The notes beneath the pieces were generated by a model, which saw only the letters and a program-made list of their open reading frames with translations, made no database searches and was not told the DNA's origin. 64,000 nt of DNA. It comes from Dactylonectria macrodidyma (lineage: Eukaryota; Ascomycota; Sordariomycetes; Hypocreales; Nectriaceae). Shown here one piece after another: positions 46,353 to 57,200 of this stretch (position 1 is the stretch's first letter; every line of letters begins with the position of its first letter). Both the position numbers and the translations under genes were made by a program. The DNA lies in NCBI GenBank assembly GCA_020744425.1, contig JAGMUV010000002.1:1153501-1217500 (forward strand), written 5' to 3'.

Positions 46353-48003
46353 ATGCTGCCACACCGTATCCGCCTCGCTGCCAGACTGGCGCCCACGCCC
46401 CCTGGGGTTACACCTGTCAGGAGCTCGGCTTACACAGCAATGTCGAGACCGCCTTTGCAAGCTGAACTGACGGCCCCCAACGGCAGAGTGTGGGCACAGC
46501 CTCTGGGCCTGTTCGTCAACAACCAGTTTGTGGAAAGTAGCGGCCGCCAGACCATCACCACTGTCAACCCGTAGTATGTTGTGACAGCTAGGCCTACCCC
46601 CGTTTCTTGAGCTTGAGGAGAGCTGAGCGTTCCAAAGTACCCAACACGACATCTGCTCTGTTTTCGCTGCAGATGCTACCGACATTGACAAGGCTGTGTC
46701 AGCCGCTCGTCACGCCCTTGGAGATCCTTCGTGGAAATTACTCTCCGGAACGGAACGCGGTCATTTGATGAACAAGCTAGCCGACCTCGTAGAGAGGGAA
46801 CTGGAAACTCTCGCCACTATCGAGACACTAGACAACGGAAAGCCAATTTCCACCTCGCGCAATCTTGATGTACCCCATTTCTCAGAAGTGCTGCGCTATT
46901 ACGCCGGCTATGCTGATAAGAATTTTGGAAGAGTCATCGATGTTGGTCCCGACAAGTTGGCCTACACCCTTAAGCAGCCAATTGGTGTCTGTGGCCAAAT
47001 CATTCCATGGAATTATCCCCTAGACATGGCAGCATGGAAGTTGGGGCCGGCCCTCTGCTGCGGTAACACTGTAGTGCTCAAGTTGGCTGAGCAAACGCCT
47101 CTGTCTATGCTATACGTAGCTCGCTTGATACAAGAAGCAGGTTTCCCACCTGGTGTCATAAATATCATCAATGGCACCGGTCGAGAGGCTGGCGCTGCGC
47201 TGGTGAACCATGAAGGCGTGGACAAGATTGCTTTTACTGGCAGCACCCCCACGGGCAAAGAAATCATGAAGATGGCTGCGAGAACGATGAAGGCTATCAC
47301 GCTGGAAACTGGCGGCAAGTCGCCTCTGATTGTATTCGACGACGCAAACCTAGACCAGGCGGTCAAGTGGGCGCACGAAGGTATCATGGCAAACCAGGGC
47401 CAGGTATGCACGGCAACATCAAGATTGCTTGTTCAAGCGGGCATTTACGACAAATTTGTGGAAAAGTTCAAGGAGTACACAGAGAAAGCATCCGTTGTCG
47501 GCGACCCCTTTAACGAGAAGACATTTCAAGGTCCCCAGGTCACGGCCCAGCAGCGTGACCACGTTCTATCCTACATCTCTTCAGCCAGTGCCTCCGGCGC
47601 CAGTGTTCATCAACCACATGTACCCCTGCCAAAGACTGGCTTCTTCGTCCCTCCGACCATCTTTACAGCTGTTACACCATCAATGCCCGTCTTCCGCGAA
47701 GAAATCTTTGGCCCTTGCGCCGCGGTGGTCCAGTTCCAAACTGAGGACGAGGCATTGGCATTGGCCAACGCATCGCGTTATGGACTAGCAGGCGCAGTTT
47801 TCACGCGCGATCTTGGAAGGGCGCATCGTATGGCTCGTGAGCTGGAGGCGGGGATGGTGTGGGTGAATAGCAGCAACGATTCAGACGTGAGGGTTCCCTT
47901 TGGAGGCGTCAAGGAGAGCGGATTAGGGAGGGAGCTAGGAGAGGAGGGCTTGAGATCCTATTATTCAGTGAAGGCTGTACATGTAAACCTGACAGAAAAT
48001 TAG
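46353..48003 (+). CDS. NAD(P)-dependent aldehyde dehydrogenase
   Basis: Oxidises an aldehyde to the acid. Two exons, 46353-46573 and 46638-48003, joined over a 64-base GT-AG intron, give 528 residues. An acceptor further downstream (gctgcag) would create a stop and lose DICSVFAADATDIDK, which matches the family, so I prefer 46637. Key residues are the Asn of IPWNYP (about 199), FTGSTPTGKEIM of the cofactor site, the general base Glu of LETGGKSP (about 297) and the catalytic Cys of GQVCTATSR (about 331). The first about 30 residues (MLPHRIRLAARLAPTP) are basic and could target mitochondria; the second Met (AMSRPPLQ) would give a cytosolic form. The VNSSNDSD segment near the end replaces the more common NxYN-type motif. 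The substrate is not evident. It is followed by SEC12 on the same strand. Confidence 0.93.
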
Positions 48004-48778
48004 GTTGGGAACTGGAAATTAATGGCGTGCAACTTGGATCTGGCCCTCGGAACTGGTGGCTCGAGTCAAGTATGTCTGTGATATAGTTGACATCAGGTAA
48101 CCAAAGAAGGCACTTGTTCAACCGATACAACTGATATGAGCGTGCATATCTCTACTGCAGAAGGACCTTGATAGTACGCACCCAGAAGGGGAGACCAAAT
48201 GGGAGACAGTATTGAGAGGAAATGGAAACCCGCTGTGAGAACAATAGTCTGGACGCAATCCCTCAGCATCGCAATATCTCCAGGGGAAAATGTGCACTTG
48301 ACTACACTATGAATGCCTTCCTACCCCAACCAGCTGGCTATCTTAGATACCTCAACCATCTGGAAAAGTTAAAATATCCGCGAGCATAAAAGACCAGCGA
48401 TCGCGTGCATACTTCTACAACATTTTCCAATAAGAAAATTAATAAGTAGATGGTTACAAACATGTGCAAGTTGCTCAACCAAGTCTCCATCAACGAGTGA
48501 CTGAGGAGGGTGTACGTCAATAGTGGAGCAAACAAGCCACAAGACCAAACGCCTCACGTGGCTAACTCTATCTCCCGCCTGGAGCTGTCCCAACCAACCA
48601 GAAGCTCTCCCGTCCAGAATATCTGGCCTCGACTCAACCCATCATCGCATTGGGATCGCGACGTCACGATCAGATAACCCAGCTTCTTCGACTGGACCTT
48701 TGAAGCGCATCAGCTCAAGCTCAAACCCAAGCTCATCAACCCCCTTCAGAACCAACGGAAAGGGGCCGCACCAACACC

Positions 48779-50631
48779 ATGGCCCCGCCTTTCCCTTGCG
48801 CGAGCACCGAGCTCGACTACCCGCTCTACACTCTCGACTTCGACAAGGAGGATTCGAACCGCCTAGTGGTCGGTGGTGGAGGCGGCGCTGGGCGATCTGG
48901 TGTTGGGAATAAGATTGTTTGTCAACTCCTCTCACAGCATAACAGACAGGACTACGTGCTAACCCACATGTGCAGACAGTTCTCGAGACGGTCTCTCAGC
49001 AGGAGCTTAGGGTGGCCGGCGAGATCGACCTCTCTAGGGATGAAGACAGCGTCATGTCGCTCGCCATCGGCGCTCGCAAGGGAAAGACGTCGCACATATA
49101 CGCCGGCGTGAACTCGAGCCCCGAGAGCATCGCCAAGGGCAAGAACGAGCACCTCCGCGCCCTCAGCATCGAGCAGTCGAGGGCGCGCGCCGCCGCTGGC
49201 ACCAAGACGGCCGACTCTAAAATCACCGAGCTCTCGCGGAGCGCTCTGTTCACCGACCCGGACGCCGATACCTACCAGCGCCTGCTGCGCATCGCGGGGC
49301 CCATGGGCGTCGCCGCCACGGCCATGGGCAAGGAACCGCAGCTTGCTATTTTCGAGACTTCTGGCGCCGCCGTGAAGCCCAAGGGCGTCCTGGAGCTTCC
49401 CAAAGAGGCGGAGGATCTGGACATTGTCCAGAGAAGCGACAACGAGTTCCAGGTCGCCTTCTGCCACAAGTACGAGCTGCACATACTGGATATCGGCAAG
49501 GATGAGACGGAGCCGAGAGTGGTATTCACGATTCCCGATGATGGCTCTCAGCAGCCCGTCTTTCGGTCAATTCGATATCTCACACCCACCTTCCTACTCG
49601 CCGCTGCCAACCTCCCAAAGCGGACCGGTGTCGTTCTGTTTGGGTTCCGGCTTCCCAGCAAGATTGGCGAGAGGGCGCGGTTGGCTGTGACAGCCCGGAT
49701 ACCCAGGAAGATATCCGCCACAGCCATAGCAGTCTCCAACCTCTCCCCTCCAGCAACCCTCACGGCCCCGATTGGCCAAACACAGTTTATTGTTGCTGTT
49801 GCCGGTCACGACTCGTCCATCTCGCTCTTCACCGTTGAGCACAAAACGGGTGGCGAACTCCATTTTCTCACCAACCTCTGGCCCTTCCACACCCTCAAGG
49901 ATGTCCACGGCGATGCTAACATCACGGGCCTGGCCTTCTCAAACTTTGTCACCCCCAAGACGCACATCCGTCAGCAGTTCATCAAGCTCGCCAGCATCTC
50001 CCTCCAGAAGAGCGTCTCCGTGTATAGTATCCCTCTACGCAAGCACATCGACAAAGGCCCCAGGAACAAGAACGCCCCACCGCGACCCGTCCGCTATGTT
50101 GTCGCCATGAAATCACGTGGCCCATCGTCCCGCGCACTCATCATCACCCTTTCCATCTTCGCGCTCATCATCGCCATTGTTGGCCAGGGCATGCTTGAGA
50201 TACTCGTGGGCCGACCGCCAATTATCCACGCACACAAGTTCGTCCCCTCCTGGTTCGGCACCCTACGCACCCCTGACCATCAGCCGGCTGCGTTTCTTCT
50301 TCAAGATTTCCTCTCCAAGCTGGGCGGCGAAAACATCAACACTCAGGCCGGTGAAACGCTTGTGGTCTACGAAAGCAGCGACACGGTTCCCGTCACCGCT
50401 GATGACGTGACGGCAGCCGTGGATAACTTGAAGATCCAACTCGACGTCCATGACACGGCTGTCCATGGTCCTGGAAAGACTTGGGATGATCTCAGTGTCA
50501 CGCAGAAGGCCGCCTGGAAGGCTCGTCTCAAGGAAGCTGGCGCCTGGACGCAGAATATGGGGGAGAGCGTCTTCAAAGGTATTCTCTTCGGCGAGCTCGC
50601 GGGTGCAGTTGGCCGTGCCGTGGGTGGCTGA
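48779..50631 (+). CDS. sec12: SEC12, ER membrane exchange factor for SAR1
   Basis: Sec12 is a one-pass ER membrane protein whose cytosolic beta-propeller swaps GDP for GTP on SAR1 and so starts COPII budding. Exons 48779-48916 and 48976-50631 give 597 residues. The glycine-rich loop VVGGGGGAGRSGVGNKI (about 30-46) is the hallmark of the Sec12/PREB family; its loop binds potassium and contacts SAR1. Weakly conserved WD-type blades follow (DSVMSLAIG, HDSSISLFTVE, NITGLAFSNF). A single hydrophobic helix at about 433-457 (ALIITLSIFALIIAIVG) is the type II anchor, leaving a lumenal tail of about 140 residues. The intron starts GTTTGT and ends CAG right after the glycine loop. The partner gene SAR1 is in this same window at 164-1031. 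Assignment is strong because motif, topology and length all agree. Confidence 0.92.
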
Positions 50632-51799
50632 GGTCGAGACATGAAAGGAAACGTAGCATCCACCGTGGGTTGTCAAGCTGTATTAAAACCATGTTGAAAT
50701 AAGGAGTTTTGCGCCAGGGGTCAGCTTTGGGTTTGGTTATTGTCGCTGCACATGATACTGATGAACCAGTGTGCGGCCAAGTAATATGTATGGCAAGTAC
50801 GATGTAATTGAATGTCAACTCAAACATGAGTCAATGATTCCCAAGGGTCTACCAAGGCAATGTCTTCAAAGTTGGCACAGAAGGCGGGTCCACGAAATGG
50901 ATACGATGTGTTGGACTAATGTTTATTTTCCTTGCTCTTCTCCTCGCCCTTCTCCCACAGCGTTTGCCGTCCCAATGTGTGTATCCCATGACAGCTGGAT
51001 TTTGTTGCAACTCGGTACACTCTCCTGTCTAGGAGATGTGATAAAAGGGTCCTATGTGTAGATCGTATTGAAACCACATTTGGTTGTGAGCCGAAATCAG
51101 TCTCTCTAAACAAGTCGAATAACTTTTACTGGGTATACGAACAAACCTACATACAGCTAAATTGACATGTCAAATATAGCTAAAGACTTATAATTTGCTT
51201 CTAAAGTGCCCTAATTCACGGCCTTTAAGTTATTTATTCCAATCCCCAAGCCTTCTTTTAGTAGATATATAGAGTACATTTGGCCTGCCGCGACCTTCGC
51301 TACCTACTATGACCTTTGCTACGCTCTAGAACAGCTTGTGGCAACTTTGGGGCCTCCACGACTGCGCTCTTACTGTGGCTCTCATCACGGGCACCTCGGC
51401 TTCACTCGAAATTAGATGATATATCCAGGCAGGTTGTATGTGATTTGTTCGCACACCTAGCAAGACTCTTTTCGGCACCTTTTCCTAGACGCTTGTAAGA
51501 ATAAATCGCGGTTTCGGTTCAACTGCAATAGTCATATTACCATAGGCTGGTGGTTATTGAGATACGCTTCTGGATACAAACATCCACAGCCTATTATCAT
51601 GCCCATAGCTGGCAAATGTTCTCATGTTTGAACCAAGAGAGTGCTATATTGCGCACATGTGTGCCCCCCGGAAGGAATATCCCAAGCCCCCAGCTTAAGG
51701 CATGCCGACGACGGATCTCGTGAGTCATGAACTTGTCACTCGTCGTATGTCCAACTACCGTCGCTCCCCAGGTCGAGCGACTCTATAAATTGAGCCGAC
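50632..51799. other. Intergenic with an AT-rich patch
   Basis: SEC12 3' flank followed, from about 51060 to 51650, by DNA clearly richer in A and T than the rest (for example tttagtagatatatagag). No open frame of note. This looks like an old repeat remnant, possibly altered by repeat-induced point mutation, but no transposon domain is readable. Confidence 0.4.
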
Positions 51800-52084
51800 T
51801 CACGTTTTGGCATCCGACGAGGAGGCTTGTTGCGGTCGGCCGCGGAGGTGGCACACAATCTCAAGACCCTGGTCTGCGCTCGACAACTCGGCACTCATCA
51901 TCAACATCAAGGCCAGGGTCTTGTTGAGACGCTTCTGCTCTTCTATGATCTCGGACATGATCTGTTCAGTCGACTTTCCCTTCACCGGAGCAGGTTTCTC
52001 AGGGCGAACCCGACGGACGATATAGGGCACAACGGCAATCAAGAGTGCCAGAAACCCTGTGAGCGTTGCTAAGAACGGCCACAT
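51800..52084 (-). CDS. Small one-pass membrane protein candidate
   Basis: From the ATG at 52084 this reads 94 residues: MWPFLATLTGFLALLIAVV, a strong hydrophobic segment, then the positive YIVRRVRPEKP and a helical, charged stretch (STEQIMSEIIEEQKRLNK). The frame is open upstream to another ATG at 52246, but that extension looks unstructured. The layout (N-terminal anchor, basic flank, short soluble helix) is typical of small organelle membrane proteins. I do not recognise a family, and no intron is needed. The gene could be chance, since it is short. Confidence 0.4.
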   Translation of the reverse strand: MWPFLATLTGFLALLIAVVPYIVRRVRPEKPAPVKGKSTEQIMSEIIEEQKRLNKTLALMLMMSAELSSADQGLEIVCHLRGRPQQASSSDAKT

Positions 52085-52510
52085 TCCAGCCGATTGGTGG
52101 AAGTCGTAGTGATGGAAGGGAGAGAGTGAATACAAGTTTGTGGTAGTCCGAGAGGTAAAATCAAGGTGTTTCGACGAGTCGAGTGTGTCTTTCCGGTGGC
52201 GTCGGCGGTCCGTTGTCAATTTCGTAGGAGATTGTACTGGTTGCATGTGCAGAACTTGGAAAGCGAATAGGTGGCCCTCGTACGGCGTTTTATCTTCGTA
52301 GACATTTAGTCTTTGACAAGATCTAGTTTTTCTCAGCTAATCGAGGCATCGCAGGGGGTTAGTTGAGGCAAAGAAGTATGCATGATGCAGTCCAAAACTT
52401 TCCACTATTTGAGTTACTATTGCCCTGAGCTTGGGTATACGCTGATGATCGCCTCCAGCCTGCTTCCCATTTTCTCTTAGCACCGTCAAATCCTTCGCAA
52501 TGGGCCAGTC

Positions 52511-53575
52511 GTGTTCACTATCTTCTTTCAGCAGTGGTGGGCTGCGCCCTTCAGCTTCAACGTCGCTCATATTGAACTCCCCATCGACATCATTCTGCTG
52601 GTGGTGGAATATCTCCACGACACTCCGGAGCCTATCCTCATTCTTGCACTGACCGGTAAGGATTTTCTCAAGCTGCTCATCCGTTCGGTGCCGACTTTGG
52701 CACCGGCGGCACACGGTTCCTTTCTCATCCTTCTTGAGAGAGACACGACATTTGGGAGCAAGGTCTACTTCTGCCTTCTATGTCGCGCCCTATGCAGCTT
52801 CTCACCGTCCTGGGGCCCATTGACTCGCGAACACATGCTTTGGAATCCCGAATTAAGGTTCATGCGTCCATGCTATGCTGAGAGGTATTCCGCGGTGCGA
52901 CTTGGGTCATTTAAAACAGGCTACCATCACGCGCGTCTCGTGATGAATCGCCATCACCACGGCGCGCCGTGCGGCTTGCCCCTAGGGAATCTAGATGCGG
53001 CGTCTCTACCTGGCCTTATCGTCCCCCAATGTAGGCAGACTTGGTCTGCTAGGGTCATCAAGAACGAGCTCTATCTCTGCGTTGACCATACCATCGACGG
53101 TTCCGTCATGTCTGACCACGCTCTCCGATCAATCATTGACCGGAAACACGCATAGTCCATCTGCTACCATACGTACCAAAGCCAAGTCGCAGCGCTTAAA
53201 AGGACAAGAGCATCACCACGTGAGACTGAGGAGTTATTCCCCGAGTGTCAAATCATGCTCCGCTCATGCGATATCTGCCTCACCGACCACTGCCAAACAG
53301 TCGAGCGGAAGCCTCGTGATGAAACTTTCGACGCCGTTTCATGGGAGTCTCTCTTCTTGTTTCACACGCGTCTCTACCCACGTGACAAGAGGAGATGGAA
53401 AGAGGAAGCAAGTTTATCATCACGGCTTCCATTCGCCACTCGTATCTATAGGGTAGCACTCGAGGGGATTGAAACGGACGGACGCTTTGTAATTACGCAC
53501 TGGCCGGTGGATGAATCTCATCATTCTCATGGGAGAACAGGGGTCCGAGGGGGGGGGGGGAACGTCGAGCGCTAG
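52511..53575 (+). pseudogene. F-box-like protein gene, interrupted
   Basis: The frame has an F-box-like start, LPIDIILLVVEYLHDTPEP followed by LALTGKDFLKLL, as in the many fungal F-box proteins that link substrates to SCF ubiquitin ligases. It continues with LLERDTTFGSKVYFCLLCRALCSF, then RLVMNRHHHG and DHALRSIIDRKHA, and stops at TAG 53153-53155. The same frame carries on with SICYHTYQSQV, CDICLTDHC and IYRVALEGIE up to 53575, which fits this family better than chance. A C-to-T change (CAG to TAG) would explain the stop. No ATG is in frame at the left end (the frame opens at a GTG; the ATG at 52500 is out of frame), so the start is also lost or lies in an unseen exon. Non-functional or mis-sequenced; the family call is moderate. 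Confidence 0.55.
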
Positions 53576-54183
53576 AAGACCATGGCATTAGTCCTAGGCC
53601 CGTAGGGGCACAAGCGTGCTGCGTGCGTGTCCCGTTACGGCATTACGGGGGGAGTGAGTGGATGATGAATCATGGGTGGATGATGATGAGTTTAGCGTGC
53701 GTGTCGTGGTCGATGGGGATGTCCATCTCAGCGAGGACTTACATGGAGTGTCTCTCTGCTTGACCACGTTATCGCCTATTTTACGTTTTCCCAAGGTTTC
53801 CCACCTTCTAGAGACGAAAGAACGTTGATCTCTCTGCAGTCACTTTTGATGGGCGCTTCGACTCCCCGTAAATGGCGCGACACAGCCCGCCTGCTCGGCT
53901 GTCCGCCAGCGAGAACAGCAAATATCAAGCAGTGAAGAATGAACAAGGGTGTCCCCTCGGACGGGACCAAAGACCGCCACCCCCCGACAAGGACCAGCCT
54001 GGCAAAATCCCTGGCGTCCTACTGCAACTCTGGTCTGTACGAAGTACTTTGTAGGTCTTTTTGGAGCCATTTCGAGGCGGACCCGAGTCTCGTCGGACGC
54101 GATGAGAGTGTTGACATTTGATGGGCAATGGATAGCAGTTCGTGCCTATTTTCTATCTTGACCATGTTACCATGTGGAGGATG

Positions 54184-54206
54184 GACAGACAGACAGACAG
54201 ACAGAC
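54184..54206. repeat. GACA tetranucleotide repeat
   Basis: About five to six GACA copies. Simple-sequence tract between genes. Confidence 0.85.
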
Positions 54207-57200
54207 CCCTAAGATGGGCGTCAGAGTGGGATATCTCTACCAAATCCCGACTCCCGGGTAGCCCTCTGAAGCCCATCTTCAACACCAACTCAGCACCATC
54301 TCCAGCGAGGAGTGAGAGAGCCAACCCCTGGGCGCTTCCAGATGCCTTCCCCTTCCCCTTCCCGCCTTCCGTGCTATTCTTGTTCCTGAACCGAAGCGCA
54401 TTCCCCCGTGTTCGGCCTGGGCCACCACCCAATGCATTGTGCGTTGCAGGGCTTGGTTGGCTTGCCCGTCGCGATTGGACGCCTCCTCGGTAGACGCTGG
54501 CACGGGCTGTGTTTCCCCAGCCTGTGCTCTGCAAAAATGCGCCCAGTTCTGAGCGAACACGCTGGACAATACGGAGTATGCGCTGTGGCTTTTCATTCTT
54601 CCCGGCCCTCCCTCGATGAAGACTGGCGCGGCCGTGTCCATCAGATCGATCAAAACGCTCGCAGTTGGCACTCCAGCATTCATTCACCCTTGGTCGCAAA
54701 TGATCCGCCCTATTGTCTAAGACATGCCGCCCATCAAGATCTGCAACCTTGATCATGTATTTCGTAGTCTAGCCCGTTCCTACCAACAAAGGAATCCAAT
54801 GTGATGTATCGGTTTTCCTCCGTCGACCTGCGGAGGTCCGAGGGGGGTAACCGTGCTCCATCGTTGCCGCAAGCCTGTCTCCTACAGCATGAGCTTGCGA
54901 GCACGAGATGACATATTTATCTTCATGACTTATTCTTATTTATTCCACAGCACGCCACTCAGCCAATGCCTCTTGTCGTTGACAGGTGTAGGTTAAACCC
55001 ACAACCCTTGTGGATGACAATGGATGTAACGCAAATGCGTCCAACCCACGTGTGGTAAGGGTCAGTTGCTGTGGTCGATATCTGGTGTCTTGTATCGCCC
55101 AGTAATGATTCTATGTCTGTGGATAGGATCCATCACGTAGGTAGGTAGAGACCTAAATACAACCCTTCCAGTTAGTTGACAGTTGTAGTACTATAAGGGC
55201 ATGCGCTGATTGCGGTAGCATGCCATAATTGGGCATTGCTCCTGTTCAGTATCGCTGTCTGTAGCACGGCGACGATGAAGAAGAAGAAGAAGAACAACAA
55301 CAATGACAAAACAAGACATTGGAGGGGACAGAATGTTTTGTAGGGTAGCCGACAGCTTGAGACCTCTCCCCTCGGGTGTGCCGAAGCTGGATCAGTAGCG
55401 TACGTAGGTAGATACTTGAGACAAACACTCCATGTCCACAGCCCCGCGAGGACTTGTGATCCAATGGGATGGGCCTGGCATTGCTTTGGTCTTTCTTGCA
55501 GCTCTCTCCGCCCCTGAGGCGTGGCACACAGTCACGTCTTACCCGTTGGTACTCGAGAGTATGTATGAAGTCGCACAAAACATTACAAAACTGCACCCAA
55601 CACTACCAGCACGTTCCTTCCCGCTCCCGTCTCTGATGGCGCTTGATGGGACAGAGATCGAAGGGCCGGGGCGCGCGGAAGCGGGCGAGAGGGGATGAGT
55701 GTGTGTGAGACCTTTGTACCTGCAGGGGTGAGACACGCAGACCGATACTGCGTAGACAAAGAGCCGGCAGCAAGCGGGAAGCCTGAAGATGGTGGGAAGA
55801 AAAAAAAGAAAAAAGGGCGGCTACATTAGCCTGGGAACCGAGCAGCAGTTCTGGCGCGCTCTGGCGAGGGAGATGATGCGTTTGTGTACCCACGCCAGCA
55901 TGTTGGCGTTTGCCGCCACCCACACGTACCCCGGATGAGATGATTGATGTGGCTCAGGGGATCGGGAGGGTCGTGACCGGATGGGCCAGACGAGTTTTGG
56001 CACACCAAGGCTCTGGTAAGCAGCCAAGGGGCATTGGACTTCGATTGCCTCTCTTCGTATTAGCGACTCGAATGCCGGTACCAGCGTGAACATAGCACGC
56101 TACAATTATTGCCATGCTGTCCGGCATCTTGGAGCGAAGCCAGTGCTGCCATGGCATCCATGTCGTGAGAGACCTGTCAGATCGCATCGTGGCCCGCCAT
56201 CCTCAGCCACGAACACACCGAGAGCACCTAGGCCACATGAGCCTGATCGACAGGTTTCTTTCGTCGCACCCCCTGCGGGAGCTAACGGCGCAGCTGGTTG
56301 ACGGCCAGGGCCCAGGAAGAGCCAGGCTAAGCCAGGTAACTTGCAAGGAGTGGCTGACCCTGGTCAATCGGATAGAGTGAGGCGCTGGGGCGCTGTTCAT
56401 GGAGACTGGAGTACACAGAGTAGCGTACCTAGTACGTACTTCGTAGTCATGTGCACGATACCACGGCAACGGGGAACACCAAGTTAGCACCGCCATCTCA
56501 TCCACCACCGCTATTGACGAGGCGCATCATGTCGTTGTTTGCTACTGGTATGAGATGCTGATACGTAGTAATGCTCCCGCAGCATGATCGACATCCTGGG
56601 CAGGGAAGTCCAATCCGGGCCAGGGGTGTCGGAGGATGCGGTATGAACTGGGATGAATGAAGATGGGGTCAGGCTTGGACTTTGAAGGGGGGCAGATTGG
56701 TAGAGGTAACACAGACCGATACGCCGAGGCCCAGCACGCTCACCCTGGCTCTCCAGGTCCATTCTGGGTGGTGAGGGAGAGATGACATAGGTACTGTGTA
56801 GAAGTGGTGAAGGGAGATAAGTCCAGCTAGATCTAACCCAAATATTCCACCTAGATGCTGCATAAAGACTTCAATCAATCATAGCCAATCTCATCGAGTG
56901 CTCCTATTCCATCAAACTCTCTGACGCGGTACGAAGTACGTATTGCTCGTGCGCACGCAGTGGGTCAGCCTCAACCTCACCGGCCGACTTTTGAAACATG
57001 CCCTCGTGGCCCCGGAAAGGTGGACTGTAATGTAGCCCTACGGATGGTCGGTTGCTAGGCATCGCTGTGGCTGTTGGTGTCGCTGCTGTTTGCGAGGCAT
57101 CGTGCTGCTGGTTTGCCTCATAACCAGTGTCATTCCTGGCTGGATGGCGCATGCTCTTCGTGGCCATTAGCGGCGCCATTGAAGCATCATGATCCTACTG

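Noticed and set aside
48838..48860. tRNA-like GGATTCGAACC box
   Set aside because: It lies inside the first SEC12 exon, and no cloverleaf can be formed around it.
54019..54756. 245-codon open frame, minus strand
   Set aside because: No motif or family likeness; overlaps a GACA repeat, and competing frames of similar quality exist.
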